From contig JALGVI010000034.1 of NCBI GenBank assembly GCA_029838215.1, positions 1-63,509 on the forward strand: DNA of 63,509 nucleotides, given 5' to 3'. The position numbers and the translations under genes were made by a program. Source of the stretch: Candidatus Helarchaeota archaeon (lineage in GTDB: Archaea > Asgardarchaeota > Lokiarchaeia > Helarchaeales > RDOG01). The notes under the pieces were generated by a model. It saw only the letters and a list, made by a program, of their open reading frames with translations, was not told the origin of the DNA and did no database searches. Positions 44,400-52,377 of this stretch are shown in pieces (within the stretch, counting starts at the first letter, position 1; every line of letters starts with the position of its first letter).

Positions 44400-45923
44400 A
44401 TGATAATATCAGAGATTTATAATGCCCAGACGAAACAGCTCATCGAAAGAAGAAATATTCTCATAATTGACGGGCATTCGCACATGGGAAGTGACGAAGA
44501 CGGTCAAAAGATGATGAATCCGCTAGCACCAGGCGGTACGTATGATTTTTATGCACGTTTTCAGGCTAAATTAAAGCAAAAAATGCAAGCAGAACAATTC
44601 TCATATCAGGTTAATAATATCATTTACAGCTTTCGCATTGCGCCATTTCCATATACTCATGCTATCTTTCAGAAGATGGCCCATATTTGTCAATGTGGAA
44701 AACACAAGCAGATGTTCCAGAGCATGAATAATTCGTGGCTTGTTGACCAAGGAGTTGTATTTCCCTTCCATGATGTCTTTCGAGATAAACGACCTGAGGC
44801 ACTTTTTAGAGCTTCGAATTATAATATAGCTCGGAATACAACGACTTTTCCAAATTCTCTTCGATTAATTGGATACGGAAGATGTGATCCTCAAGAAAAA
44901 GAGAAAGCCGTAAACGAAGTCAAGTTTGGCGCAGAGGTATTGGGACTTCGTGGATGGAAATTACACCCACGTAGCGAGTTGTGGCTTGATAAGGTCCAAG
45001 AACCCTTCGTGATAGATGTATTGATTGAGTTGGCGAAACATTCCATGCCCGTGCTTTTCGACACGCGGGGTAAAAAATCCATTTTTGATATCTGGGAAGC
45101 CATCAAGTTGACGAGAAAGGCATTAGAACGCATCAACAAGGATTTGGTTCCCCACTTGAAGGTAATCATAGGGCATTGCGCCGCAGGAAACATCGGAGAT
45201 GAGAATATTTATGAGGTCATTGCAGATCCGAATTCTATTGGCGAAATTTCCATGATGCACGGAGGAGCATGTTCGCAATTTTACTTGGGATTCATGAATT
45301 GGTATAAACAGCGGTATCCAAACGCTCGGAGATGGAGTACACACCTGATTTTTGGCTCAGATTATCCATACTTCTTCGAGAAGCATGCCGCTGATAACTT
45401 GTTTTACTTGATGAGTCCCCAATTCATGCAAAATGGTGGGACTTTAGACGACTTTCAGAACATAATGGGTCTTAATGAGATCCGTCTTTTACCAGAATAT
45501 GGCTTTCAACAGGTTCAGGAAACGGATTTTCCGAAAGCAAGATCGGTACTTTTCTCGCAAGTAAATGATGTATCCAGCTTGGAAATGGCAGGAGAATCAC
45601 TTGCTGCTTTAGTAGAATATAATTTGGTTGACATTCGAAAAATCTTATATATTTTTCAAGGAGATTACAAGAATTTTGGAAACAACATCTTGATTGAAGT
45701 AAGTCCCAAAAAGGATGCCAAAATACGGTCCAAAATACTCGCCCTTAATTTCATTAGTAATGCTGTTAAACTACTTAAAGTCCTCAGAAAAGGAGACACG
45801 TTCCGACCATTGGGAGGCTATAAATTCTTCAATTACGATGACAAGCAATTTTTAATGCAAGATGCAAACCTGTGCGAAGCAGCAGTTAATGCTTTCCACG
45901 TTTTAAAGGAAGCATATCAATAA
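44400..45923 (+). CDS. Amidohydrolase-2 family metal-dependent hydrolase
   Basis: About 507 residues from ATG 44400 (TTG 44391 also open). A TIM-barrel amidohydrolase: strand 1 metal motif LIIDGHSHMG, strand 4-5 region LGLRGWKLHP and PVLFDTRG, strand 6 histidine KVIIGHCAAGN, and strand 8 aspartate LIFGSDYPYFF, in the order of ACMSD-like decarboxylases and hydrolases. A C-terminal helical extension of about 140 residues (from ALVEYNLVDIRKILYIF) is extra. It starts 25 bp after the ligase gene. If the ligase makes an amide or isopeptide bond, this enzyme could remove it; decarboxylation is the other common reaction. Confidence 0.8.
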   Translation: MIISEIYNAQTKQLIERRNILIIDGHSHMGSDEDGQKMMNPLAPGGTYDFYARFQAKLKQKMQAEQFSYQVNNIIYSFRIAPFPYTHAIFQKMAHICQCGKHKQMFQSMNNSWLVDQGVVFPFHDVFRDKRPEALFRASNYNIARNTTTFPNSLRLIGYGRCDPQEKEKAVNEVKFGAEVLGLRGWKLHPRSELWLDKVQEPFVIDVLIELAKHSMPVLFDTRGKKSIFDIWEAIKLTRKALERINKDLVPHLKVIIGHCAAGNIGDENIYEVIADPNSIGEISMMHGGACSQFYLGFMNWYKQRYPNARRWSTHLIFGSDYPYFFEKHAADNLFYLMSPQFMQNGGTLDDFQNIMGLNEIRLLPEYGFQQVQETDFPKARSVLFSQVNDVSSLEMAGESLAALVEYNLVDIRKILYIFQGDYKNFGNNILIEVSPKKDAKIRSKILALNFISNAVKLLKVLRKGDTFRPLGGYKFFNYDDKQFLMQDANLCEAAVNAFHVLKEAYQ

Positions 45924-45946
45924 AAACTGAGAGATTATCTCGTGAA

Positions 45947-46348
45947 TCAGCGATTCAGGATTTGGTCTGGTGTGGTGTATTTATTTTTAGGAAGCCAAGC
46001 AAAATCCTTGACATTGCGCGTGACGAGAATCATGTTTCGGAGAACCGCCGTTGCTCCAATAAGACAATCTCTAAAATAAAATGAAGCTCCTTCTTTTGTA
46101 TCTTTAAAAGACATAGCCGCTTTGATTGCTCGCTCTGCAATGGATTTCGTAATGTTTTCATTTTTAATTTTTAGCTCTTTAAGCACTTCCAAGAATAAAT
46201 TCCATTTTTGCCTGACATAATATATGTAGCCTAACTCCAAATAGATAATACTATTAATAAAAAGTTGAATTTTAGTAGAAGTTTGATTTTTTAAATGGGA
46301 AAGTAATTGCTTTTCGTTAAAAACGCAAGTATCAAGTAATAGTTTCAC
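45947..46348 (-). CDS. PIN-domain toxin (VapC-like)
   Basis: 133 residues with the PIN fold and its acidic metal site: D6 (KLLLDTCVF), E38 (IIYLELGY), D94 (YFRDCLIGATA) and D115 (TRNVKDF). VapC toxins are ribonucleases that cut tRNA or rRNA and stop translation until neutralised. It overlaps the stop of the upstream small gene by 4 bp (ATGA), the usual toxin-antitoxin arrangement. Length is normal. The RNA target cannot be predicted. Confidence 0.85.
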   Translation of the reverse strand: MKLLLDTCVFNEKQLLSHLKNQTSTKIQLFINSIIYLELGYIYYVRQKWNLFLEVLKELKIKNENITKSIAERAIKAAMSFKDTKEGASFYFRDCLIGATAVLRNMILVTRNVKDFAWLPKNKYTTPDQILNR

Positions 46349-46611
46349 GATTCATTCCTCAATGCTTTATTTTGAAATGAACGTCTAGTTCCCAAAATGG
46401 TATCTTGAAATTCTTCATCCATAATAGTACAAAATTCATCTAAAAGCTCGTTAAACGAAGAATGTTCTGTGCTTTCGGCGGTTTCACGATTTTCTTGAAT
46501 TGAATGCATTATTTCCAGTAACTTTCGAATTACATCATCCATTGTTTCCCCTGGTTCTTTTAAACCATTTAATTCTTTCCAAGTATCTTCATTAACATGG
46601 ATTGAGGTCAT
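46345..46611 (-). CDS. VapB-like antitoxin
   Basis: 88 residues. The N-terminus TSIHVNEDTWKELNGLKEPG followed by ETMDDVIRKLLEIM resembles archaeal antitoxins of the RHH/DUF7557 type, which pair with PIN toxins. The C-terminal 45 residues are acidic and probably wrap the toxin. Gene order, size and 4-bp overlap with the PIN gene support the pairing. It should bind its own promoter just upstream of 46611 and repress both genes. Confidence 0.78.
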   Translation of the reverse strand: MTSIHVNEDTWKELNGLKEPGETMDDVIRKLLEIMHSIQENRETAESTEHSSFNELLDEFCTIMDEEFQDTILGTRRSFQNKALRNES

Positions 46612-46889
46612 ATGATAATATTATAAAATTATAGCTTAAATTTTATTCGATTCTACGATGAAAATTGAGAGAGAAAAAACTTAGAGATACATGGTTTTAG
46701 TTCTCATAACGGGCTTCGAGCTCGATGGCAGGACCTCTTTCGGTTCTGATTTTTATCTAATGGTCTCCATATGTGATTGTCTCTATTCTTTGTTCTTGCA
46801 AATGTTCCTATTTCATTTTTTTTACTTGCATCCATGCCCATCCATGTCCGAAAATTTAAAATATCCATTATTGTGCTTTAGTATAAAAT

Positions 46890-46964
46890 GCCAGAGTAGT
46901 CTAGAGGTTAGGCGGTGGCCTGCAGAGCCACTTTACAGGGGTTCAAGTCCCTTCTCTGGCTCCA
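46890..46964 (+). tRNA. tRNA-Cys (GCA) with encoded CCA
   Basis: The cloverleaf is complete: acceptor GCCAGAG/CTCTGGC (7 perfect pairs), D arm GTCT/AGGC, anticodon arm GTGGC/GCCAC around the loop CTGCAGA (anticodon GCA), and T arm AGGGG-TTCAAGT-CCCTT. Position 73 is T, the CysRS identity base, at 46961, and CCA is encoded at 46962-46964. There is no intron. A TATA-like TTTAAAATAT at about 46855-46864 lies some 30 bp upstream, and a T-run at 46965-46970 ends the transcript. Confidence 0.97.
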
Positions 46965-46994
46965 TTTTTTTAAAATATTAATTAGATTTGAAAA

Positions 46995-47681
46995 TTAAAG
47001 CTCGATTTTTATCCTTTTATCCAGTTCTATCTCCGTAATGCTATAATTGCAAGTGAACGCAAGGATTTCAACGCCACTTCTTGCTGCTTTTCTTAACGTC
47101 CTCCCGAATTCAGGATCGGTTTCGTCATTTGGCGAGAATTTAATCGCATCATTACGTTGAATGCAAAAAAAGATTACGGCTCGAAATCCTTTTTTTTTCG
47201 CGTCTATCAGTTCCCTAACGTGCCGACTTCCCCGTTTTGTCGGTGCATCTGGAAATCTTGCCCATCCATCCTCCACGAGTGTACATGATTTCACTTCCAT
47301 CAGGCATTTTTCGGAGTTTTCTTGCAAGAAAAAATCAATTCGGCTATTACCGAAAGAAATTTCGGGTTTAACAAGCGAATATTGCAACTCGGGAATTTTT
47401 TTACGGATAATAGAATGGTAAAGCAGCTTGTTTGGAATGTTCGAGTCAATGGAAACCAATACGGATCTATATTCCACGCCCACCAAATCAAATGCAGTTT
47501 TTCTATTGGGATTTAATGCTCGCCGTAAAAACACGTGGATTTTTGGCACGAGAAGTTCGAACATCCGTCCCGGATTCGGAATGAAGCACTGAACGTGCTT
47601 GCCTTTTACGGAAACGATGCCGAGAAACCGATTTGGACGTGAAATAAATTCACCATCAAGAAATTCCCCTTCGATTTTCAT
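46995..47681 (-). CDS. sfsA: SfsA family DNA-binding/nuclease-like protein
   Basis: 228 residues of normal family length. Conserved blocks are RPNRFLGIV, HVQCFIPNPGRMFELL, SRIDFFLQENSEKCLMEVKS and the core VEDGWARFPDAPTKRGSRHV with RELIDAKKKG. The D-x(n)-E-x-K set (DFFL...LMEVKS) recalls restriction-endonuclease-like folds, and nuclease or DNA-binding activity has been suggested for SfsA; the older name refers to sugar-fermentation stimulation in E. coli. It ends 30 bp from tRNA-Cys, convergently. Confidence 0.9.
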   Translation of the reverse strand: MKIEGEFLDGEFISRPNRFLGIVSVKGKHVQCFIPNPGRMFELLVPKIHVFLRRALNPNRKTAFDLVGVEYRSVLVSIDSNIPNKLLYHSIIRKKIPELQYSLVKPEISFGNSRIDFFLQENSEKCLMEVKSCTLVEDGWARFPDAPTKRGSRHVRELIDAKKKGFRAVIFFCIQRNDAIKFSPNDETDPEFGRTLRKAARSGVEILAFTCNYSITEIELDKRIKIEL

Positions 47682-47689
47682 TCATCTAG

Positions 47690-48607
47690 TCATTCCTGGA
47701 GAAACTCTAACAAGATTTGATTGAATTGTTCGGGATATTCTCTAGGGGGAGCGTGACCACAACTTTCGAATAGTTTCAGCGTTGATAGTGGGATTTTTTC
47801 ATTAATGAGCTTGGAATTCTGTAGGCGTATCAATTTATCGAACGTGCCGCAGGTAATGAGAGTGGGAACCTGTATTTTATTTAGGTCATCAACAACGTTG
47901 AATTTCTTTTTCTCTGTAAGGAGCATGAATTTGACGTAGGCTTCTTTTGTAATTGACCGCGTGCGTCTCTGGATCGACCATTTCTTCAGTTTTTTGTAAT
48001 ATTCTCGTTGTTCTTCGGGTAACTTGTCTAAGGTCAAAGATGCAAATCGGGAGGTTGTTTTAATTATCGTGGCGACATCAGTTGTACGGATAAAGTCGAG
48101 AAATGCTTTGGGTGGGGGGTTTTCAAAGCGAGGTGACGTTCCTATTAGGACGAGCCGTTCGACCAACTCCGGGTGAGTTAAAATAAATTGTTGACATACC
48201 ATCCCTCCCAGAGAGTGACCGACGAGAATCACGCGCGTTATTCCCTTTTTCATTAAAAAATCGAACAAATCTTCAGCCAAGTCTTCAATTGTAGTTTTTC
48301 GTGAAGTTAGATCAGTTTCACCATGTCCTTCCTGATCAATTGCAATGAGGCGATAACCGCGGTTCAATAAATAATCGAGTTGGAAGATCCATTCTTCTTT
48401 TGAACCAGAAAATCCGTGAACAAATATGATTGTCCTTGTCCGGTCAGAGTTTAGCTCCCAATATGCCATGTTCAAATTCTGGAGTTGAATCCTTTTCGTT
48501 TTAGGATGTAAATCGGGAAGAAAGTCAAAATCGTTCATCTTAAGTATGGATTGGGAAATTGCCTTAAAATATGTTATTTTGGAATTAATGATTCCCGTAT
48601 TTGCCAC
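47690..48607 (-). CDS. Alpha/beta-fold hydrolase
   Basis: 305 residues. Oxyanion motif FVHGFSGSKEEW near residue 63, nucleophile elbow LVGHSLGGMVCQQF near 127-138, aspartate in TCGTFDKLIRLQN near 258, and histidine in SCGHAPPREYPEQFN near 283. A helical lid lies at about 160-220. The sequence is of the general esterase/epoxide-hydrolase/MhpC type, so the substrate cannot be fixed. It starts 8 bp before the sfsA start codon on the same strand and probably shares its transcript. Confidence 0.88.
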   Translation of the reverse strand: MANTGIINSKITYFKAISQSILKMNDFDFLPDLHPKTKRIQLQNLNMAYWELNSDRTRTIIFVHGFSGSKEEWIFQLDYLLNRGYRLIAIDQEGHGETDLTSRKTTIEDLAEDLFDFLMKKGITRVILVGHSLGGMVCQQFILTHPELVERLVLIGTSPRFENPPPKAFLDFIRTTDVATIIKTTSRFASLTLDKLPEEQREYYKKLKKWSIQRRTRSITKEAYVKFMLLTEKKKFNVVDDLNKIQVPTLITCGTFDKLIRLQNSKLINEKIPLSTLKLFESCGHAPPREYPEQFNQILLEFLQE

Positions 48608-48628
48608 GTATTAAGACATGATAAAAAA

Positions 48629-49297
48629 TTAAGAATTATAAATTAGTTCACAAGTGTCGGTTAGATATTTTAAAGTAGTTTTGTATCCCATTTTAAGCAC
48701 GTTAATGACAGGTGTTTTTAGGACTTCAGGTACTTTGAGGATGGAAATATCCTTAATTATCAGGTTGATGGCTCTTTGAGTATATCGTACTTGTTTGAAG
48801 AGTTCTTTTTTCGCATGTTTGAATTCGGGATACGTTCCTTTTATGATATCACCATAAGTGTTGGCATCGGGAATTTTCATCATTTGGTGCGTTTCCACGA
48901 CACGATGGCGAAATGTCTTGAGTTGATATTCAATAATTTCATCATAGTTTTTGTGTTTTGTTTTCAAATTTTGTGCTGTAATATCAAATCTTAAGTACTT
49001 ATCACGATATTTTTCCATTAATTCATCAATGTTGGAGGAATCATATTCTAAAGCGGCTCTAATGACGATATCGATTTGTTTTATGGTTTTAGCTTTTAGG
49101 TCTTTTAGAAATGTATCGTAGATCTGTTTGATAACTGGACTGGAAAGTGGTTGTGCGACTTTTTTTAATTTTTGAGACCTCAAGATGCTTTCAATCACCA
49201 CATCACTCATTCCTTTTTCCACATTCTCCAGTCCAAAAATGATTTCGCGCACCCATGCTGATTTCATTATTTGTAAATTATGTTCGTATTTTTCCAA
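48629..49297 (-). CDS. All-helical protein of unknown function
   Basis: 222 residues, predicted as about ten amphipathic helices with no signal, membrane or cysteine motif. Repeated patterns such as SSPVIKQIYDTFLKDLKAKT and KTPVINVLKMGYKTTLKYLT suggest two helical half-repeats. It lies 21 bp upstream of the hydrolase gene and 38 bp downstream of the FG-GAP propeller gene, all on one strand, so it may be in one operon with them. No family recognised. Confidence 0.6.
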   Translation of the reverse strand: MEKYEHNLQIMKSAWVREIIFGLENVEKGMSDVVIESILRSQKLKKVAQPLSSPVIKQIYDTFLKDLKAKTIKQIDIVIRAALEYDSSNIDELMEKYRDKYLRFDITAQNLKTKHKNYDEIIEYQLKTFRHRVVETHQMMKIPDANTYGDIIKGTYPEFKHAKKELFKQVRYTQRAINLIIKDISILKVPEVLKTPVINVLKMGYKTTLKYLTDTCELIYNS

Positions 49298-49334
49298 AGT
49301 GAATTCCTCAAGGATTTAAAATGAGATGCGGGAT

Positions 49335-50606
49335 TCACGCCTTGTATTTTACACCTCGTAGCGTGCAGTCTTTTCCCCCGCATACGATTTCGAGGACACC
49401 GTCGCCATCAAGATCACCAAGCGTTATGACGCGAACGTAGTTGTCCATCTTGTATTCCATGATTTGTTTTCCTGTTGTGCCTTCAAATGCTATAACTCGT
49501 GATTCAGCAGTCCCAATCACGACTTCGGGCTTATTATTACCTGTTATATCTCCAATGGCACATGTATAGACAGGATCGGTCTTGACAGACCAGATTTCTT
49601 TTCCAGTTCCATCAACAACGAGTAAATTATTGCCTGATTTAAGTTCATCAATACCAATCACGATTTCAAGCTTTCCATCACCGGTTAAATCTGCCACACT
49701 TGCACAATGAACCACGTTTTCGAATTTTTTCATCCATAGAACGTTTCCCGTTTCATCAAAAACCTTAAACGTGCCATCTTCGGAACCAGCAAGAACTTCT
49801 GCCTTACCATTTCCAGTTAGGTCACCAACAAGACAGAACAAACCTGTTCTATAATCGATACCCGAATAGTCAACATCTTCGAACTCGTGAGTCCAAAGCT
49901 CCTTTCCAGTATTATCGAATACTTTCAATACCTGATCGGTGCTCGTTCCAATTATTTCAAGTTTTCCATCTCCGGTAATGTCTCCGATCTCTAAATGGCG
50001 GACTTGATCTTCAAATGACCCTTGCCAAAGTTCTTTTTTCGTTTCATAATCTATCACGCGAAGTGTACGATCCCTGGAGCCGAAGATGACTTCCTTTCGA
50101 CCATTTCCCGTGATGTCAGCAACTCTAATGACATAAATCCATTTTTTCGTAGGAAATGTCCAGATTTCCTCACCTTTAGCATCAAAAACATGAATTTTTT
50201 TATCACACCCTCCACAAAGCACTTCATTTTTTCCATCATTGTTTACATCATTAATGATACAAGTTATTACGGCTCGAAAAAACTTTTCAGCACCAAATTT
50301 CCATAGAACAGAGCCATTGTCACCTTGTACAACGCGAAGTGAAGCATCCTCAGACGCACCAACGGCTTCGGCTTTACCATTACCAGTAAGATCTCCCGTG
50401 GCACAATCGTATATAAACCAATCATATTCCTGTAACCACAACTCTTTTTCATCTTTGACACGAGAATCAAATTCTTTCCATTCGGCTTTGTGGTCCATTT
50501 CTGATCCTTTGGGCATGACGGTCACCTCTATTTCTTCATCTAAACAAGCAAAAATGATCTTTTTGTATTTGGTCTCTTTTTTACTTTTAAGTCTTGTTTT
50601 GCTCAT
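49335..50606 (-). CDS. Cytoplasmic FG-GAP/VCBS beta-propeller
   Basis: 423 residues, apparently one complete propeller. Eight calcium-loop repeats are visible: GDLTGNGKAE, DVNNDGKNE, DITGNGRKE, DITGDGKLE, DLTGNGKAE, DLTGDGKLE, DITGNNKPE and DLDGDGVLE, spaced about 40-50 residues and each followed by a GS-D blade strand. Integrin-type FG-GAP proteins are normally exported, but this one starts with a lysine-rich MSKTRLKSKKETKYKK and no signal peptide. It is therefore likely cytosolic and acts as a binding platform. The start codon at 50606 follows an 80-bp leader that contains a large palindrome farther up. Confidence 0.82.
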   Translation of the reverse strand: MSKTRLKSKKETKYKKIIFACLDEEIEVTVMPKGSEMDHKAEWKEFDSRVKDEKELWLQEYDWFIYDCATGDLTGNGKAEAVGASEDASLRVVQGDNGSVLWKFGAEKFFRAVITCIINDVNNDGKNEVLCGGCDKKIHVFDAKGEEIWTFPTKKWIYVIRVADITGNGRKEVIFGSRDRTLRVIDYETKKELWQGSFEDQVRHLEIGDITGDGKLEIIGTSTDQVLKVFDNTGKELWTHEFEDVDYSGIDYRTGLFCLVGDLTGNGKAEVLAGSEDGTFKVFDETGNVLWMKKFENVVHCASVADLTGDGKLEIVIGIDELKSGNNLLVVDGTGKEIWSVKTDPVYTCAIGDITGNNKPEVVIGTAESRVIAFEGTTGKQIMEYKMDNYVRVITLGDLDGDGVLEIVCGGKDCTLRGVKYKA

Positions 50607-50689
50607 GTAAAATATAATTTCTCGTCTTCATTTTAACCTGCAATAGACTACTGACACGCGATTTATTTTTCAAGAAGAAATTGCTTTTT

Positions 50690-50711
50690 TTGCATACAAA
50701 TTTGTATGCAA
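50690..50711. promoter_or_regulatory. Perfect 22-bp palindrome
   Basis: TTGCATACAAA (50690-50700) is followed directly by its reverse complement (50701-50711). It lies about 85 bp upstream of the propeller gene and 52 bp downstream of the CooC-like gene, both on the minus strand. It is followed by an A-run on that strand rather than T, so it fits an operator better than a terminator. Confidence 0.6.
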
Positions 50712-50762
50712 GAATTATCATTTCCAAAAAGATTTGTATTGCAATCGTGATTTCTTTGAGGA

Positions 50763-51527
50763 TCATGTCAAATTTATTTTCTTCACGATTTCCTTGACGG
50801 CAATCAGGCTTGATGCATCTGGAGTAACTTCAAGGATAGATGCACCTCTCAAGTCAAGATCGGTTATGGCATCGTCTAAAGGTACTTGTCCTATTACTGA
50901 CAAGTCGTTATCTCTTGCATATTGCAGGAGTCGATCAATATTTCCATGGACTTTATTTATGACGAGATACATTTCTTTCGTTTGCGTGAATTTGTATGCA
51001 GTTTTTTTTATTGCCAGAGCCGTCTGCAGGCTTCTGAGACTTGAATCGGATACAATTATGAGTGTATCGACCACTCGAATGACCTTTCGGTTGATTTGTT
51101 CGAGTCCGGCTTCACAATCGATGATCATCAATTCGAAGCTTTCACAGAATTTCTCAATAACTTCGCGCAGTAACGTGTTTGCAGGGCAGAAACAACCTTT
51201 TGTCTCGGGCTGACCCATTGCCAGTAGAGAAAACTGTTTTGTTTCAATCAGGGCTTCGAGAACGCGATATTCAATACTCTGAACGAAATCTTGTTTTTCA
51301 TCTTCATCTTTTCTTGCAGCAACACCGATGACTTCTTTTCGGATGGTCTCGATGTTTTTATCAGTCTTTAAACCCAGAATTGTTGTCAAATGGCTCATTG
51401 TAGGGTCGGCATCCACCATCAGTATCTTTTTTTGTCCCATTTCAATCAAGCTTTTAAGAAAGAGTCCGGTAAAGATAGTTTTCCCCACGCCACCTTTTCC
51501 CACGATGGCGATCACGCGGTTTTTCAT
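50763..51527 (-). CDS. cooC: CooC-type nickel-insertion ATPase (MinD/ParA superfamily)
   Basis: 254 residues. Deviant Walker A GKGGVGKT (10-17), switch MVDADPTMSHL, a CxC pair in KGCFCPAN near residue 112, Walker B LMIIDCEAGLEQINRK, and SDSSLRSLQTA. This matches CooC/AcsF, dimeric ATPases that deliver nickel to carbon monoxide dehydrogenase or acetyl-CoA synthase through the interface CxC. It ends the three-gene cluster with a CdhC-like protein (3-bp gap) and an activase. No CODH catalytic subunit is in the window, so its client is probably the CdhC-like neighbour. Confidence 0.85.
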   Translation of the reverse strand: MKNRVIAIVGKGGVGKTIFTGLFLKSLIEMGQKKILMVDADPTMSHLTTILGLKTDKNIETIRKEVIGVAARKDEDEKQDFVQSIEYRVLEALIETKQFSLLAMGQPETKGCFCPANTLLREVIEKFCESFELMIIDCEAGLEQINRKVIRVVDTLIIVSDSSLRSLQTALAIKKTAYKFTQTKEMYLVINKVHGNIDRLLQYARDNDLSVIGQVPLDDAITDLDLRGASILEVTPDASSLIAVKEIVKKINLT

Positions 51528-51530
51528 TTT

Positions 51531-52328
51531 TTATTTCTCCTCCTTGTTATTTTCTTCTCGATATTGCCGCATTAGTTTTATCATGTCTTCGATTTCATCA
51601 CAGACTTCGGAGTAATCGCAGGCATCGCATTCCCAATCAAATTCACAATCTTCCCTTTTCTTAAGCACGTCTTCATATTTTTTATATAGGTTGGCAACGT
51701 AGGGCTTTGAAAGTGCTGCTGCAATCTTGCTACCAATTTTTTCCAGATCTTTCACGTTTGCTTGCTTGCTGGTAATGAAATAGATTTCAATGGCTTGAAT
51801 TTCGGGAAAAGACTCTAGATAAGTTACCATTAATGCCTTGCCCAGATCCTGAAACGTGAATCCTTTTTCAGCAGCTTCCGTGCTCACGCGACACCAGAGT
51901 TTACGCGGGATGCTTCTTACCATGTAACCTTCGAGATAGTTTGAAATGTTGGCCGCACGTTCGTATTTCTTATATTTTTCAGGTTCTAGGTTGTTGCCCC
52001 CGATGAAAATTATCTGTCCGAAATCTAAATCAGCATCCCGTGATTCGGGAATGTCCGGACCGATCAAGGTAATTTTTCCGGGTGAAATGGTAAATTCATC
52101 ATCAACAGTAAGAACGATAGAAACAGAGGCTGATTTCGGAGAACCAAGTTCAACCCACGTATTTTCCTTCAAGATAATATTCTCGCTTGAATCGCTATCG
52201 AGCTTGAATTTCAAGGATTTCTTGAGAGATTCAAGGTCAAGGGCATGAGACCACTCCTTGACTTGATCAATTTTTCGTTTTTTATCAGCGATGAAGATCA
52301 TGAGTTCTTTAAAAAACACGGAAATCAT
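51531..52328 (-). CDS. CdhC/AcsB-like protein with C-terminal cysteine cluster
   Basis: 265 residues. The central part (WVELGSPKSASVSIVLTVDD, GKITLIGPDIPE, ADLDFGQIIFIGG, YLEGYMVRSIPRKLWCRVS) resembles the N-terminal domain of the acetyl-CoA synthase beta subunit (CdhC/AcsB). Full CdhC is much longer and binds the Ni-Fe-S A-cluster in a later domain that is absent here. Instead the protein ends with CEFDWECDACDYSEVC, a C-x6-C-x2-C-x6-C motif suited to a metal or Fe-S centre. It lies between a CooC-like ATPase and a dehydratase-type activase. It is perhaps a partner or scaffold for a C1 or acyl-CoA enzyme. Family match is from memory and moderate. Confidence 0.55.
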   Translation of the reverse strand: MISVFFKELMIFIADKKRKIDQVKEWSHALDLESLKKSLKFKLDSDSSENIILKENTWVELGSPKSASVSIVLTVDDEFTISPGKITLIGPDIPESRDADLDFGQIIFIGGNNLEPEKYKKYERAANISNYLEGYMVRSIPRKLWCRVSTEAAEKGFTFQDLGKALMVTYLESFPEIQAIEIYFITSKQANVKDLEKIGSKIAAALSKPYVANLYKKYEDVLKKREDCEFDWECDACDYSEVCDEIEDMIKLMRQYREENNKEEK

Positions 52329-52377
52329 TCCTGTTTAAATATAATATCGTGGAGCAAGAAAGCCGTACATGGAAAGC

